A DNA stretch of 64,000 nt from positions 14,941 to 78,940 of the forward strand of contig NW_025892834.1 in NCBI RefSeq assembly GCF_002878395.1, given 5' to 3'. The notes below the pieces were generated by a model. The model had not been told where the DNA came from. It made no database searches and worked only from the letters and a program-made list of their open reading frames with translations. This document shows positions 35,331-46,639 of the stretch, piece after piece; within the stretch, counting starts at the first letter, position 1; each line of letters opens with the position of its first letter. Both the position numbers and the translations under genes were made by a program. This DNA comes from Capsicum annuum (taxonomy: Eukaryota > Streptophyta > Magnoliopsida > Solanales > Solanaceae).

Positions 35331-36190
35331 ACCTAGCCCCATAGGGGATGCATCACAAAACACCACAAACCATTAGTACCCTTGGGTAGGGTCAAAATTG
35401 GCGTAAAAGTTAACTTATCCTTCAACTTCTCAAAACTATCCTTACAAACATCTAATCATAAAATTTAACCTTTTTCTGAATTAACTTCGTCAATGAAGCA
35501 ACAATAGATAAGAAATTCTCAAAAAAAAATCTCCTATAATACCCACCAAGCCCAAGAAGCTCCTAATATCAGTTAAACTTATGTATGTAGGCCTTTTCTT
35601 AACTACCTCAACTTTCTGTGTATCCACCTTGATCCCCTCAATTGAAACAACATACCCCAGAAAGGTCACAATACTTAGCCAAAATTCGCACTTAGAAAAT
35701 TTTGCATACAACTTCTAATCCTTAAGGGTCTGCAACACATTTCGGAGGTGATTGACATGATCCTCCTAACTCTTAGAGTACACCAAGATGCCGTCAATGA
35801 ATCCTATAAGAAAAAAATCCAGAAACTACCTAAAAACCTAATTCATAAGATCCATAAATGCAGCTGGAGCATTAGTCAACCCAAATGACATGGCTAAAAA
35901 CTCATAAAGACCATACCAAATTTTGAAGGCAGTTTTGGGAATATCCACCTACCTAATATTCAATTGAAGGTAGCCCGAATAAAGATAAACCTTAGAGAAA
36001 CATCTAGCACCATGAAGCTGATAAAAAAGGTCATACCCTATACACATTCGAAGAGATCCATCCTTTTTTCATATGAAAAGCACAGGAGCACCCCATGGAG
36101 AAACACTAGGAGAAATAAACCCTTTATCAAGAAGATTTTTTTTCTCCTTCAGCTCCTTTAGTTTAGCTGGAGCCATTTAATATGGGGGAA
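35330..36190 (-). pseudogene. G1 reverse transcriptase remnant
   Basis: The RT order is [19 protein letters not shown], then directly YDLFYQLHGA; about 18 codons normally between MCIDY and DLF are absent. It continues with [40 protein letters not shown] and [20 protein letters not shown]. The catalytic FIDD has become FIDG, losing the second Asp. Stops interrupt it. Position between protease (36494-36739) and RNase H is normal for gypsy pol. Confidence 0.78.
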
Positions 36191-36493
36191 TGAAAATAGG
36201 ACGAGTATCCAGTAGAAGATCAATCACAAAATCTATTTTACTATAGAAAGAAATTCTAGAAAGATCATCGGGAAACAATTCATTAACCATGGGGACAAAA
36301 TGTAAAAAAGAGCTTTCAGAATCAGAATCCTTAACCTGAACTAGTATAAACACCCCTTTGAAATAAATTTTTGAGCTTTAAGGTAGGAAATAAACCTCTC
36401 TTTGGGTACTAAGGAATTTTCTTCCCATTCTAATACCGGTTCATTAGGAAAATGGAAACTGACCTTTCGGGTCTTATAATCTAGAGAAATATA

Positions 36494-36739
36494 TCACAAA
36501 AAAGGCCAATCCAACCCTAAGATAACATTGATATCCATTATATCCAATTCTATCAAATACACCAGTGTCTCTCTATGAAAGATGGACACCACACAACCCC
36601 TATAGATTCTTCTAGCAACTATAGAATCACCCACAAGAGTAGAAACAAAAAAGAGGTCAGAAATATTTTCAAGACTAAAACTAAAATGCACAGCCATATA
36701 AGGGGTCACATAAGATAGGGTAGAACCCAGATCAATCAA
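36494..36739 (-). pseudogene. G1 aspartic protease remnant
   Basis: The open frame reads MIDLGSTLSYVTPYMAVHFS, then LVGDSIVARRIYRGC, LIELDIMDINVILGLDW. It is the gypsy protease core with Asp-Leu-Gly in place of Asp-Ser/Thr-Gly at the active site. That change alone would be expected to abolish cleavage. Confidence 0.8.
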
Positions 36740-36799
36740 ATAATAAACATCACGAGAGAAGAGTTATAACATATTAGTAACCACATTTGGGGATGCCCC

Positions 36800-38116
36800 A
36801 GATTCCTAGTTGGTAGCAGGTGAATAAAAACCATTTCGGCCAGTGCTGGTACTAGAAGTAGCGCCCTTTGGCGCAAGAGCTAAAGATGTGGCAATTGAAA
36901 CTTTATTAGCTCTAGTGGAAACCCTGGATAAAGGAAAATCTCATTGCATATGACCCTGCTGACCATAATTATAGCACCAAGTTCTCCCCTTCTCACAATA
37001 TCCATAGTGAAATTGTCCACAAAAATAACAAGAAGGATAAGGTGGGACTGACTGAGCTCCACTAGCTTGAGATTGGCCACTCTGTTCCTTAGAACCACTG
37101 CTATCCTTAAAACGATGATCACCTGAAGGTTTAGGATAGAGAGTAATAGTAGACAGATAAGGATTGCCCAGTTCTTCTTTTTGTTCCACTGTCTACTATT
37201 TTTTCCACAATTCTGATGCCTTCCACCCTGATCTAAATACCTAAACTTCTTGTTCTATCATTCTTTTATTTCTTTGTGCTTTGTTTTTTCATCCTTCACC
37301 TGCTGTATATAAACCACAAATCTAGAGATATCTATATAATTATTCAATATCGCAACCTTATATTCCAATGCCAAATCATGGGATAAGCCAGAAATAGACT
37401 TTCTCATTTAAGATCTCATGGTGGACACAAAATCTGGAGGATAACAAGCCAACTACTGAAACTTCACAACATACTCTCTTGAGACTCGTCTTACCCTACT
37501 TCAGATTAACAAACTCCTTAGCCTTAGCTTTTCTCAACTCCAAAGAAAAGAGGTGATCAAGAAAGGCCCCTGAATAGTCATCCCACACCGCCTGCTCAGC
37601 ATCATTACCCCTCATAGTTTCCCACTCCTCATACCACTAATAAGCTATATTTTTCAGTTGACACACAATAAACTTTACACCCTCTACATCAGTATTATGC
37701 GTCACCCTAAAGATCTTTTCCATCTCATCAAAGAACCCTTGAGTATCTTCCTAAACCTTAGAGACTGTAAAGGTTGGGGGATTTAACCTCATAAACTGAA
37801 CAACCTAAGTGACCTCAAATGAATGAGTAACAGAACCAACATGATCAAACTAATGAGCTTGCAATTCCACCAACTGAGTAAGCATATGAATAATAGAATT
37901 CTGCATTTAAGATATCTTCCTGAGGTGACACCAACTGAAAACTCGAGGAGGACTAGTAGGTACATGTGGAAATCCACGTGCAGTAGCATAAATAGGAGAA
38001 GGGACCCTAGATCAAGTCTACACTCTATAAATAGGATGAGTCCCCTCCATATTCTCCACTGGTGGAACTGAATTCCTAGTAAAGTTTCTATAAACATCAG
38101 ATCTCTAGGGAGGTAT
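36800..38116 (-). pseudogene. G1 gag remnant
   Basis: The expected start is ATA in place of ATG (38116-38114), followed by CCTCCC as in the other elements. Readable parts include VVQFMRLNPPTFTVSKV, EKIFRVTHNTDVEGVKF, AVWDDYSGAFLDHLFSLE and LRKAKAKEFVNLK. After a frameshift come SVPPYPSCYFCGQFHYGYC and TWCYNYGQQGHMQ (36941-37189). The knuckle has lost its second Cys to Tyr. Stops occur throughout. Confidence 0.75.
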
Positions 38117-38312
38117 GATCTAAAATGCGAGGAAGCCAAGAGTTAGAGAAGTTTCATAATACTAGACTCTACAACCCAAAATAGAATACAAGAAGGGAAA
38201 ACATTTCTAAATACCTTGTAGCCTCCTCTTTATAAGTATGGTTCATTACACACCCATAAAAAAGATTCTACGTTACATGGATTTGTGTACACCCTAACGG
38301 CTCCAAACTATG

Positions 38313-38324
38313 CTATGATACCAA
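38313..38324 (-). other. G1 primer-binding site
   Basis: On the - strand TTGGTATCATAGC follows the LTR end, an initiator-tRNA-Met type site with one G-to-T change. Confidence 0.75.
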
Positions 38325-38327
38325 GCT

Positions 38328-40270
38328 TGTCATGACCCAAATTAGGGCCTTGTTGTGATGGGTATCTCAAGCCCCCGATGGACCAAAACCACACCCTTAG
38401 CCTAACCTCAAGGGCGCAATAATAATACTAAATCAGAAGCTAAATAAAAATAGTAATAACAAGATGAATAGATAGCTCAAAGAAACTAAGAATCAATCAA
38501 TAACCAACCCACATCTGTCCATGAAAGCCTCTAAATCTAGAATAGCAACTAAGTCGGTACATGCCCCCGGCTATGACAAAAAAGAATCCAAAAGTACTGA
38601 GTCAATAAAGAGAGAATAATTAAATGATAAAGCCTTCTAAAGGATGGAGGATCACCATTTCACAACAACTCAGTAGACGTGTTCAACCACCTAATTCTGT
38701 ACAGGAGCAATAGAAAAGTCTTTGGACCCTACATCATGAAACGATGTAGCATCCTAGGACAGTCAGTGGGATAAGCAATGGAATGTAACTTAGAGAAAGT
38801 GATAAGATAATGCCATGTCAAAAATCAATCATAACCATATGCACACATTCATATATACGTATATAGGATGCTGGGATAGGGTAAAGATCAAGAATATAAG
38901 ATTTAAAACTACTAACCTATACTGTGTAGCTCGATCTATCCTAAAGGCACACATGTACTAAATCGGTTCAACTCCCTCTGCTGAAAGGGCCCCATGGCGT
39001 GTTAGCCACATGAATCAAGGAAAATCAAGGGAAAACTAAAGCCCTCATGGGCAATAGCCATCCCAAAAAAAATATATATATATCAACTGTGCACCAAGCA
39101 CACATTCATATAGGCCCCCAACGCCGACAAACGTGACTTTTAGTATCCGTCCCCCCAGGACTTATACCTTCACAGTGAGCTACACAACCCCCTTTAAGCC
39201 TAAATTAAAATAATTTGTACATAAAACCAACCAGTAACCCAGGAGTTATTCATTAAGGCATTTACCATTTGGTATCGTCAAACCAATATGCTTGTAAGCT
39301 AATTTAAACATGCAATACCAATCCACATAACCACATTGGACTCTCAAGTTTCAATTAAAATCCAAACCATGGCTACCAAGTCCATTCAAATCCATTTTAT
39401 ATCCATTTACACATTGCTTTGGGTTCAAAAATAAGTTAAACCATGCAATTAACCCTAATTAAAATCAAATTTACAAAGTAGACTAAGATTAATACAATTC
39501 TAAGCCAAAACTTATCCAGTTTGGGTTAACCCATGTCCCTCATTTCAATCATTTAAATAATGTACAAATTTAGTCCCAAAAATATCAATTTAAAGCATGA
39601 ATAAACAATTCAAAATATGGAAGAAGTAATTCAATCAATAACAACCAAAATACCTCAACCCAATTTTATAACCCACAAGTCAAATTGTGTGAAAATCCAT
39701 TCAATTCATGCCACAATGTAAGATTAAAGTTCAGGTAAGAGAAACATGCCTGAAACACACAAGAAATTGAAGTTAATTTTAAGTTTAGAGATGGAATGAT
39801 GAATGCACCGCGAAACCCTTAAATGTTCTTGGATTTTGGGTTTTAAGAAAGAATGAATGATTTTGATCTCAGAAAACTAAAGAAACGAGGCTTATTTTAT
39901 GTTTAAACATCGTACAAGGGGTGAAGGGTTTTATGTTTAAACGTCGTACAAGGGGTGAAAGGACCAAAAATCCTTCACCCCAATGAAAAAACAAAACTAG
40001 AAAAAATCAACACATTGGTGTGGCACAACAATATTGCAAAGGTTAGAGTCCATGCCATGCCGATATCGTGGAGGTTAAACTCTGCGACACGGCCCTATCA
40101 CGGACCCTTACTGCTTTGGGATCCCAAAATAACCCCAAACCCCTTTCAAAAATTCAAAACTTTCCCCACAAACCATTTTAACATCCTTAAACATAATTCA
40201 AATAAAAAATTGACATTACGCACGCGTAAGGGTGAAAAATAAAATGATCAAAATTTTAAGGGATCTTACA
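38328..40270 (-). repeat. G1 right (5') LTR
   Basis: On the - strand it starts TGTAAGATCCCTTAAAATTT (40270) and ends TTTGGGTCATGACA (38328). It contains an exact-length 34-bp tandem pair at 39895-39928 and 39929-39962 (unit TTTATGTTTAAACATCGTAC and onward, one base different near the middle). The hairpin word is at 38551-38575. Confidence 0.87.
39895..39962. repeat. 34-bp tandem duplication in the G1 LTR
   Basis: Two adjacent near-identical copies, differing at CATCG/CGTCG and in the last bases. The left LTR is truncated, so it cannot show whether the duplication predates insertion. Confidence 0.85.
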
Positions 40271-41318
40271 ACCTAGTACTAGTAAACAAGAATGTACTCA
40301 TCTAAGCCTTGATCATAATTTGACACTTCTGAGATGTAATGTTAATTTGGTACGTGCAACATTTTATCAGTATTTATGTTTTTACTTAATTGATGTTTTG
40401 AATTTTTCTGTTTATGACTAGTTGATGAAAAAGGTTTCCTCACGGAGACGTTTATGAAATCCTTGTTTGAATTGATTTTTTGAGCTCTACATATAAATAA
40501 TGAATCTGAGGTATTCTTTTTCTGATTTTTCCATTTTTAATAAAACTTATATACATAATTATAGTTATTCTTAAAACTTTTTTACATCTTGGTACACCAA
40601 TTAGTGATAACAATGGTGACAATTCAAAGAAAAACATAATGATCCACCCAATATTGGTGGTATAGGTGATGGTAAAGTTGATGATCCACCTAATGTGGGT
40701 GGTATAGGTGATGATCAGGTTGATGATCTACCTAATGTGGGGTTAAAAAATATTATTACACCGAAAATGGATCATACAAGTGATAATTTGGTGGATGATG
40801 TAGGACAAAAAATAGATTTTGTACGTGGTGATGTATTTGATTATTTGGTGGATGACGTTGGAGACAAATTTGCTTTTGTAGGTGATCATGTTGATGTTGA
40901 GTCTGTGGATGAAACTTTTAAGGATGGTTCCTGAAGAATTTTTCAAATTTTGATTTTTTGAGGTTCACACAAAGCTCAAGTGAAATTAAGGTTATAGGGG
41001 AGGGTAAAAATAGTCAAATTAATAATGATTAGTCTAATTTTACTAATTTTAAAGTATCCAAATTTACTCATCCCTTTCATGATAAAAAGCACAAAATTTG
41101 ATGATGTGGCAGTGCTTAGCCAAAATGAGCTTGATTGGTTAGAAATTTCAAACACTGAAATATCTAAGTTCACCCAACCTGATAAGAATGTTACAATGGT
41201 TGATTCTACTATTATGGTAGGTAATAATGTTAGAAAGGTTGATCCAAGTATAAGTGATACTGTTAAAGGGATTGAGAAAAATATTGTGGTTGTTTTTGTT
41301 GATATGTTGGATGAAACA
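40271..41318 (+). pseudogene. Ulp1-MULE gene, block 3 (acidic repeat region)
   Basis: After G1 the MULE sequence resumes with about 360 bp of AT-rich DNA (probably intron). Next come two and a half 42-bp coding repeats (40640-40740; each encodes about DPPNVGGIGDDQVD) and two 20-codon units built on LVDDVGxKxxFVxGDxxD (40785-40905). Then follow open text VLSQNELDWLEISNTEISKF and VEKNIVVVF-like DMLDET. S2 interrupts at 41318, and the frame continues after it at 43889. The low-complexity acidic spacer separates the DUF1985-like and protease parts. Confidence 0.6.
40640..40740 (+). repeat. 42-bp coding minisatellite
   Basis: GATCCACCTAATGTGGGTGG-type units at about 40640 and 40682, with a partial third from 40724, all in frame. 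Confidence 0.85.
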
Positions 41319-43883
41319 TGTAACACCCCATACTTAATTACGTGCATTAGCCATTGTTATATGTGTTGGAGTATATTTATTGATCCTAAGTTAGGTATAT
41401 ATGAGTTTAAGTATGAGTACTGATTATTTTGAGATGGTTTCAAGTGTATAGTTTGATTATAGGTGTATAGGAATCGACTTTATTTATACCGGAATTTTCC
41501 CGTCGATGGTTCCATACGAAGGTTATTGAATAAGATTTCCAACGATATAAAGATTTCCAAAAACGGATAAGTTTCGGATATAAGCGAGCACGTTCGAAAC
41601 TTTAAAACGGTGGCCGGGATGTGAACAGTAAATGTGCAGGAAAACTACTGAGGCCTGCCAGTTTTTTGGGTCAACTTTGAACGATCATAACTCCCTCAAT
41701 ATAATCAACTGGGAGAGCTAACACATATCAAAAGAAATATCTTTGAGTCTTCTTTCCAATGCAATTGGTTTCATCCAAATCCAACATCTGAGTAAGGAGT
41801 TATACTCGTTTTACTTCAGCCTCTCAAAACAGATTTTTAGGGTCAACTTCAAACGATCATAACTACTTGTACAGGACGAACTGGGTGGCCTAATTTATAT
41901 AAAATGAAATAACTTTGAATTATCTTTCTAACGATACCAATTTCATCCAAATCCAATATCGGAGTAAAGAGTTATGGCCGATTTACTTTAGCCTATCAAA
42001 ACAGTCCACCATGGACAGATTCGGATTTACTTAAATTTTTAAGGGCAATATGGTCATTTTCCATCACCTCTTGAACAAAAATTGGTCATTATATACATAT
42101 ACTTAGCCTTATATCCATTATTTATCATCCATTATTGAAAACTAAGAAACCCTAGCCAAATTTCAACTCCAATTATCTTGTGATTCAACCGTAGAAAATC
42201 CAAATTGATTCCGTAGTTGTGTTCACCGTCTCAAGGGCTTCGAGAAGCACCCCTTATTTGTGCCAACAGGACTTTGAAATCAAAAGGTCCATTTTTTGGT
42301 AAGGATGTAAATTATGTTGGTGTTATTTATATGGATATGTATATATATATGCATGTGAGCATAAGAAGTATGTTATTTGATTGTTGTTGAAAGATGATTG
42401 GAAATGATGTTGGATTATTCTTGTGCATGGTTGGATTATGTTAAATTGTGAAGGAATTTGGGGTGATGATGTGGTATTGATGATGTGGTATTGAAATGAT
42501 GATTATATATATATACACACATAAACCTATTGTTCCAGTTGGTTTTTGGAATGTTTTGCAAATATTGGTAGTATGGAATTATGGAAGAGAATTGTGGTGT
42601 TGGGTTGCTAATACTAGATGCCAAACATTTCATTGTAGATAAGTGATTTGTAAAGGCGGGAAGTTGTGTTGAATTGGTATCTGAATCTACAACGAGGTAT
42701 GTAAAGCATACTCTAACAATGTTCTTTGGCATGAAAACACCAATGTTCCATCAAGTAAGATTCCGAGGTTGTCCAAAAACATGTATTGTTCTACGTTACC
42801 AACGAAGTTGTTTCTATTCTATAAAGTGTCAAAATGTTTCATTGATATACCAAAAGGCTCTTATTTCATTGTTGTGATATTGGTGATTCTGAAACACATT
42901 GTTGATGTACCAATGAGTCTTTATTACATCGTTATTGTATAGAAGGTCTATTACTTGGTTCCTATTGATGTATCATTGTTTCAAAGTATTAAAAATGTGG
43001 AGGCGACCGAAATAACAATCTCAAAGATTAATTGAACTAAGTGAAGGGAGTTCTCTCTTATTGGGTGGTATCCCAGGGGCATAAGCCTAGCATGGGTCGA
43101 TCCCTATTTCATGTGTTTATGGGTGGTATCCCAGGGGCATAAGCCTAGCATGGGTCGATCCCAGTTGATATGTACTGGAGGCATCCTAATGGTCACAGTA
43201 CAGTACAGTAATGATTACAAAGACGATAAGAACGAAGGTAAAGTGATTGAATAAATACAATGTACAGGTTGTCACAAGTTCTAGTAAGTGTGGTCCACTC
43301 CTATTACGACTTATTTACTTGTTTCTGATTTCTATTGAGCTCCTATATCACATGTGGTTATTTACAGCTTTACATACTCAGTACATATTTCGTACTGACG
43401 TCCCTCAACGGGGACCTGTATTTCATGCTGCAGGCACAGGTACCTCAGCTCATACACCGCACAAGTAGGAGCCAGGTCATACAGCTATTGTTAGTGAGCT
43501 CCAGTTTGCTTCGGAGTTTTCTGAGTCGGTTTCTTATGTTTTGTTATTGTACATGAGTCATGTGTGGGCGGGGGTTTATCCCGACCCTAGTTATGTCACA
43601 TATATCCTAGAGGCTTTGTAGACATAAGGAAGGGTAAAGTCATGGAAGTTTATATAGTAACGTTATATTTGTATATGTGGTGGCCCCGACGGCCAAGTAT
43701 TATATATATATATATTTGTGTGTGTTGTGCTGATACAGGTAATTAGACCTTTCTATATGCGACGAAGTGCTGTCCAATTTTTTTGGTGACATGTAAGTGA
43801 AAGTACAGGTATTTGAACGGGTTCTCCCGGGCCTTCTCGGCTTCGGGTGCCAGTCCGGCCCGATGGGATTTTGGGGCGTGACA
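41319..43883 (+). mobile_element. Solo LTR S2 (Ty3/gypsy type) in the Ulp1-MULE gene
   Basis: It starts TGTAACACCCC, ends GGGGCGTGACA and is flanked by AAACA on both sides (41314-41318 and 43884-43888). Removing it with one target copy makes the MULE frame continuous (DMLDET, then PVIPHRLHKP). Inside are AAACCCTAG at 42147, donor-like GG|GTAAGG near 42298, a 58-bp tandem pair at 43063, acceptor-like CTGCAG|GC at 43431, the hairpin word GGCGGGGGTTTATCCCGACC at 43567 and AGAGGCTTTGTAG at 43609. No internal region or primer-binding site follows. Confidence 0.9.
43063..43164. repeat. 58-bp tandem duplication in solo LTR S2
   Basis: GGGTGGTATCCCAGGGGCAT begins at 43063 and again at 43121. The first 44 bases of the two copies are identical. 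Confidence 0.92.
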
Positions 43884-43888
43884 AAACA

Positions 43889-45350
43889 CCTGTTATTCCT
43901 CACCGATTACATAAGCCAGCAGTAGAATGTAAATCGCCATTTTTGTCAAAATTTGATTCTGGTGGCAACAATGTTGAAGGTCAACCATCTAAGTATTTAT
44001 ATAATGGCCAACCAAGTAAACGTCTTTTATCTATAAAGCATCCTTTTATAAAGATTAATACAAAGGGAATTGATGATTTGAACACGACATCGTGGTTTAA
44101 TAGGTGTATTGTTAGATCGTTATGCGTTAAACAAATATACATTTTTTATTTGTAGTTTCTTTTAGTTTTATTTTCTTTCATCATAAATTAGAACTTTTGT
44201 ATCAATTTTTATAGGCTTGTTTATTCAAATACTATCAATGCTCTCCCAAAATAGTTTGACTATGGAGTTGATACCGTTAAAATAAAAGAGTGGTTCGTCA
44301 CATTGGTACATTCAGGAATACCCTTAACCGATTCAGTAAGCAATGAATTTTCTATTTAAATAGGTGGAAGGTACATTATTTTTTAGAATGTATAGTACAT
44401 GTATATAGTTTTTATGTTGGTATTTGATAGTTATAAACAAATTGGCATTCTAATTTTTGTATACGATGCATGTTTATATTTAGTTCATAATTATTAGAGT
44501 TTAGTTAGTATTTTGTATTCATTTTGAGCATTTTAATGTGTTTTTATTCTTCATATTTTCAGCATATTGATGTTATCTTTTACTATTTGTGAAAGAAGTC
44601 AAAATACAGGCCTGTTGATATTTAGTTAAATTTACAATCACCGATTGTTGGTTTAATTATTTAATTCAGACTTTGTACAAATGGTTTGTGGAGAACAATA
44701 GATATGTGAGACTTATTACTCAAGAACATCAAATTTTTGAGTACATGCTTGGGTTTGTTATGAGATGTAGTGACTCCTGCATAGCGTTGACATCGTTCTT
44801 TTCCTAATCAATCTTGCAGAGGAGTTTCACTGGATTTTAACGAGGCCGTGTTCTAAAGATCAGTGCATTTATGTGTATGATTCAACACATGATGCACAAC
44901 ATGTCGTTCGTGTTCAAAAATTAGTTGCATCATATTCGGAGTTAATTACACACTTCTTTTCTTGTATTAGATTTTGGGTCAATAAGAGTGATGGATCTAC
45001 AATGGCTAATTCTTTTGATATTCACATTGTTGATGGACTGTCAACTCAATACAACACATAATATATTGAATGCATATTCAATTGCTTATTTTAAAATCTT
45101 TTTTGGTCAATTATACTAATATTATATTATGTCGCAGGGAGTGTGGTGTCTTTGTTGTTGCGTTTGTTGAGTATTTTCTTGATGATATTGAAATATCTAA
45201 TCGTCATGAAGATATTGATGTTATTTGAATTTGGTATGGTGTCTTGCTGTGGAATTATGGAAAGAAGAAACAAAGGCAATGTGCAGTTGTGATGATGAGT
45301 CTACTAGTCGATTGTTGAGAAAAATGATGGTGTGCAGTAAATTTAGTTAG
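43889..45350 (+). pseudogene. Ulp1-MULE gene, block 4 (Ulp1/C48 cysteine protease domain)
   Basis: Ulp1-like proteases cleave SUMO-type modifiers; why MULEs carry them is not settled. Exon text VIPHRLHKPAVECKSPF leads to IKIKEWFVTLVHSGIPLTD. An intron with GTAAGC (44336) and TTTTCAG (44562) follows, then HIDVIFYYLWKKSKYRP. The protease core shows HWILTRPCSKDQCIYVYDS, with His (44828-44830) and Asp of YDS. After another short AT-rich intron ending TCGCAG at 45136 comes ECGVFVVAFVEYF with the catalytic Cys (45142-45144). Thus the His-Asp-Cys triad is still visible. The family tail LLWNYGKKK leads to a stop at 45348 after a frameshift. Stops and frameshifts elsewhere make it a pseudogene. Confidence 0.75.
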
Positions 45351-45599
45351 GAATGTCTTGCAAGCATAGATGTGAAATATATGTAAAGTGTCACTTAAGT
45401 TGGAATGCTTAATGTTGTTTTTGTTTTTGTTTTGATACACTGAAGATTTTTGTGGTGAAATGTTATGTTGAATATTATATGTTTTGGCACTTGATACAAG
45501 TTTGTACAAGTGAGTTTTGATTCTCAAGCAAAGAAAATATCAGTGTAATTGTTAGTTTATTTTGATAACATTTTTTGTCGATAATAATCTATTATTATA

Positions 45600-46130
45600 T
45601 TTTGATGTAGGCAATACATATATCCAAATCATATACAAGTTATATATGAGTGACACTGGTTTATATCAGTGCAATATATATGTTTGATTTATGTTCATAC
45701 ATACATAACATAGTTTATATGAATTATTGATTCAGTTCCCATACAGTAGTTACACAATTTATATGTAATAATTAGGCAAGTTCATACATATATCCCAACC
45801 ACATATAGAACTTATACATTGTTAATAAAAAGTAGTTGTATAATTTGTATCTAATATATATACAGGTCCTATACATTAATTATTTTAGTTTCTATATCCA
45901 AATCATATATAGGTCCTATAAATGATTTAGACAGGGTTTAAATCAGTGCAGTATATATGTGTGATGTATGTTCATGTATATATTCAAATCATATATGGGT
46001 CTTATGCATGATTGACAGCAAGGTTTATATCAGTATAGTATATTTATGTTGATGTATGTTTGTACATATATCCAAACCATATATAGGTACTATACCTGAT
46101 TGACACAGATGCTACAGAGTATTTTTAGGT
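45600..46130. repeat. Degenerate short repeats between the two MULE genes
   Basis: Variants of CATATATCCAAATCATATAT, AGGTCCTATACA and CAGTTTATATG recur at 40-100-bp spacing. They also occur in the MURA intron at 47730-48340. Confidence 0.65.
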
Positions 46131-46639
46131 AAAAGTACTTCTCATGAAAAATTAAGATACCCAGTTCAAAGGAGTCGATCAGTGCACATCGCTAAAGAAT
46201 GTTCCTGGATTCTATCAAAAAGGCACAAAACTTTGAAATGAATGAAACATCATAATGTATCGATTCCTATATTTAGAGTACAAATAAAACCAGAATTAGA
46301 TACCGATTAAATAAAATAATACTATATCCTACACTTATTAAACTTTTTAAATAAATTCACCATAAAAAAACATAAGCATTATTCTATAAAGCCGCAGCAT
46401 TGTATTTGAACCCAAATAGTATCGTTTTAGCAAAGTATATTACATTTTAATAAAAAGAATAGTCTTCTTTCAAAGAAAAAAATGAGAAACATAAAAGTAT
46501 TCTTGTAGCAACATCCTATTAGATTCTTATTGGCGCATTTTCACATGTTCTTCGATTGTGTCCTATTTTTTTGCACTGTCACATGAAGCTCGTTACTTAC
46601 AAAAGTATTTCATAATTCCCTTGCCTTGATTGTTATCTT

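Larger units (their letters stand above)
13968..40270 (-). mobile_element. Ty3/gypsy Tekay-like element G1, host of G2, left LTR rearranged
   Basis: The internal part reads on the - strand in the order gag, protease, RT, RNase H, integrase, chromodomain from right to left. Its full LTR lies at 38328-40270. The left LTR survives only as its 3' part (13968 to about 14550) joined to an inverted LTR piece. G2 (16017-34314) sits in the integrase gene. At the ends, GCCTG (13963-13967) and ACCTA (40271-40275) match at three of five bases, a weak old target duplication. The outer MULE gene resumes on both sides. Without G2 the element is about 8 kb. Confidence 0.82.

Noticed and set aside
37789..38139. 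116-codon - strand open frame over the G1 gag start
   Set aside because: It is a shadow in another frame; the gag motifs are in a different frame with stops.
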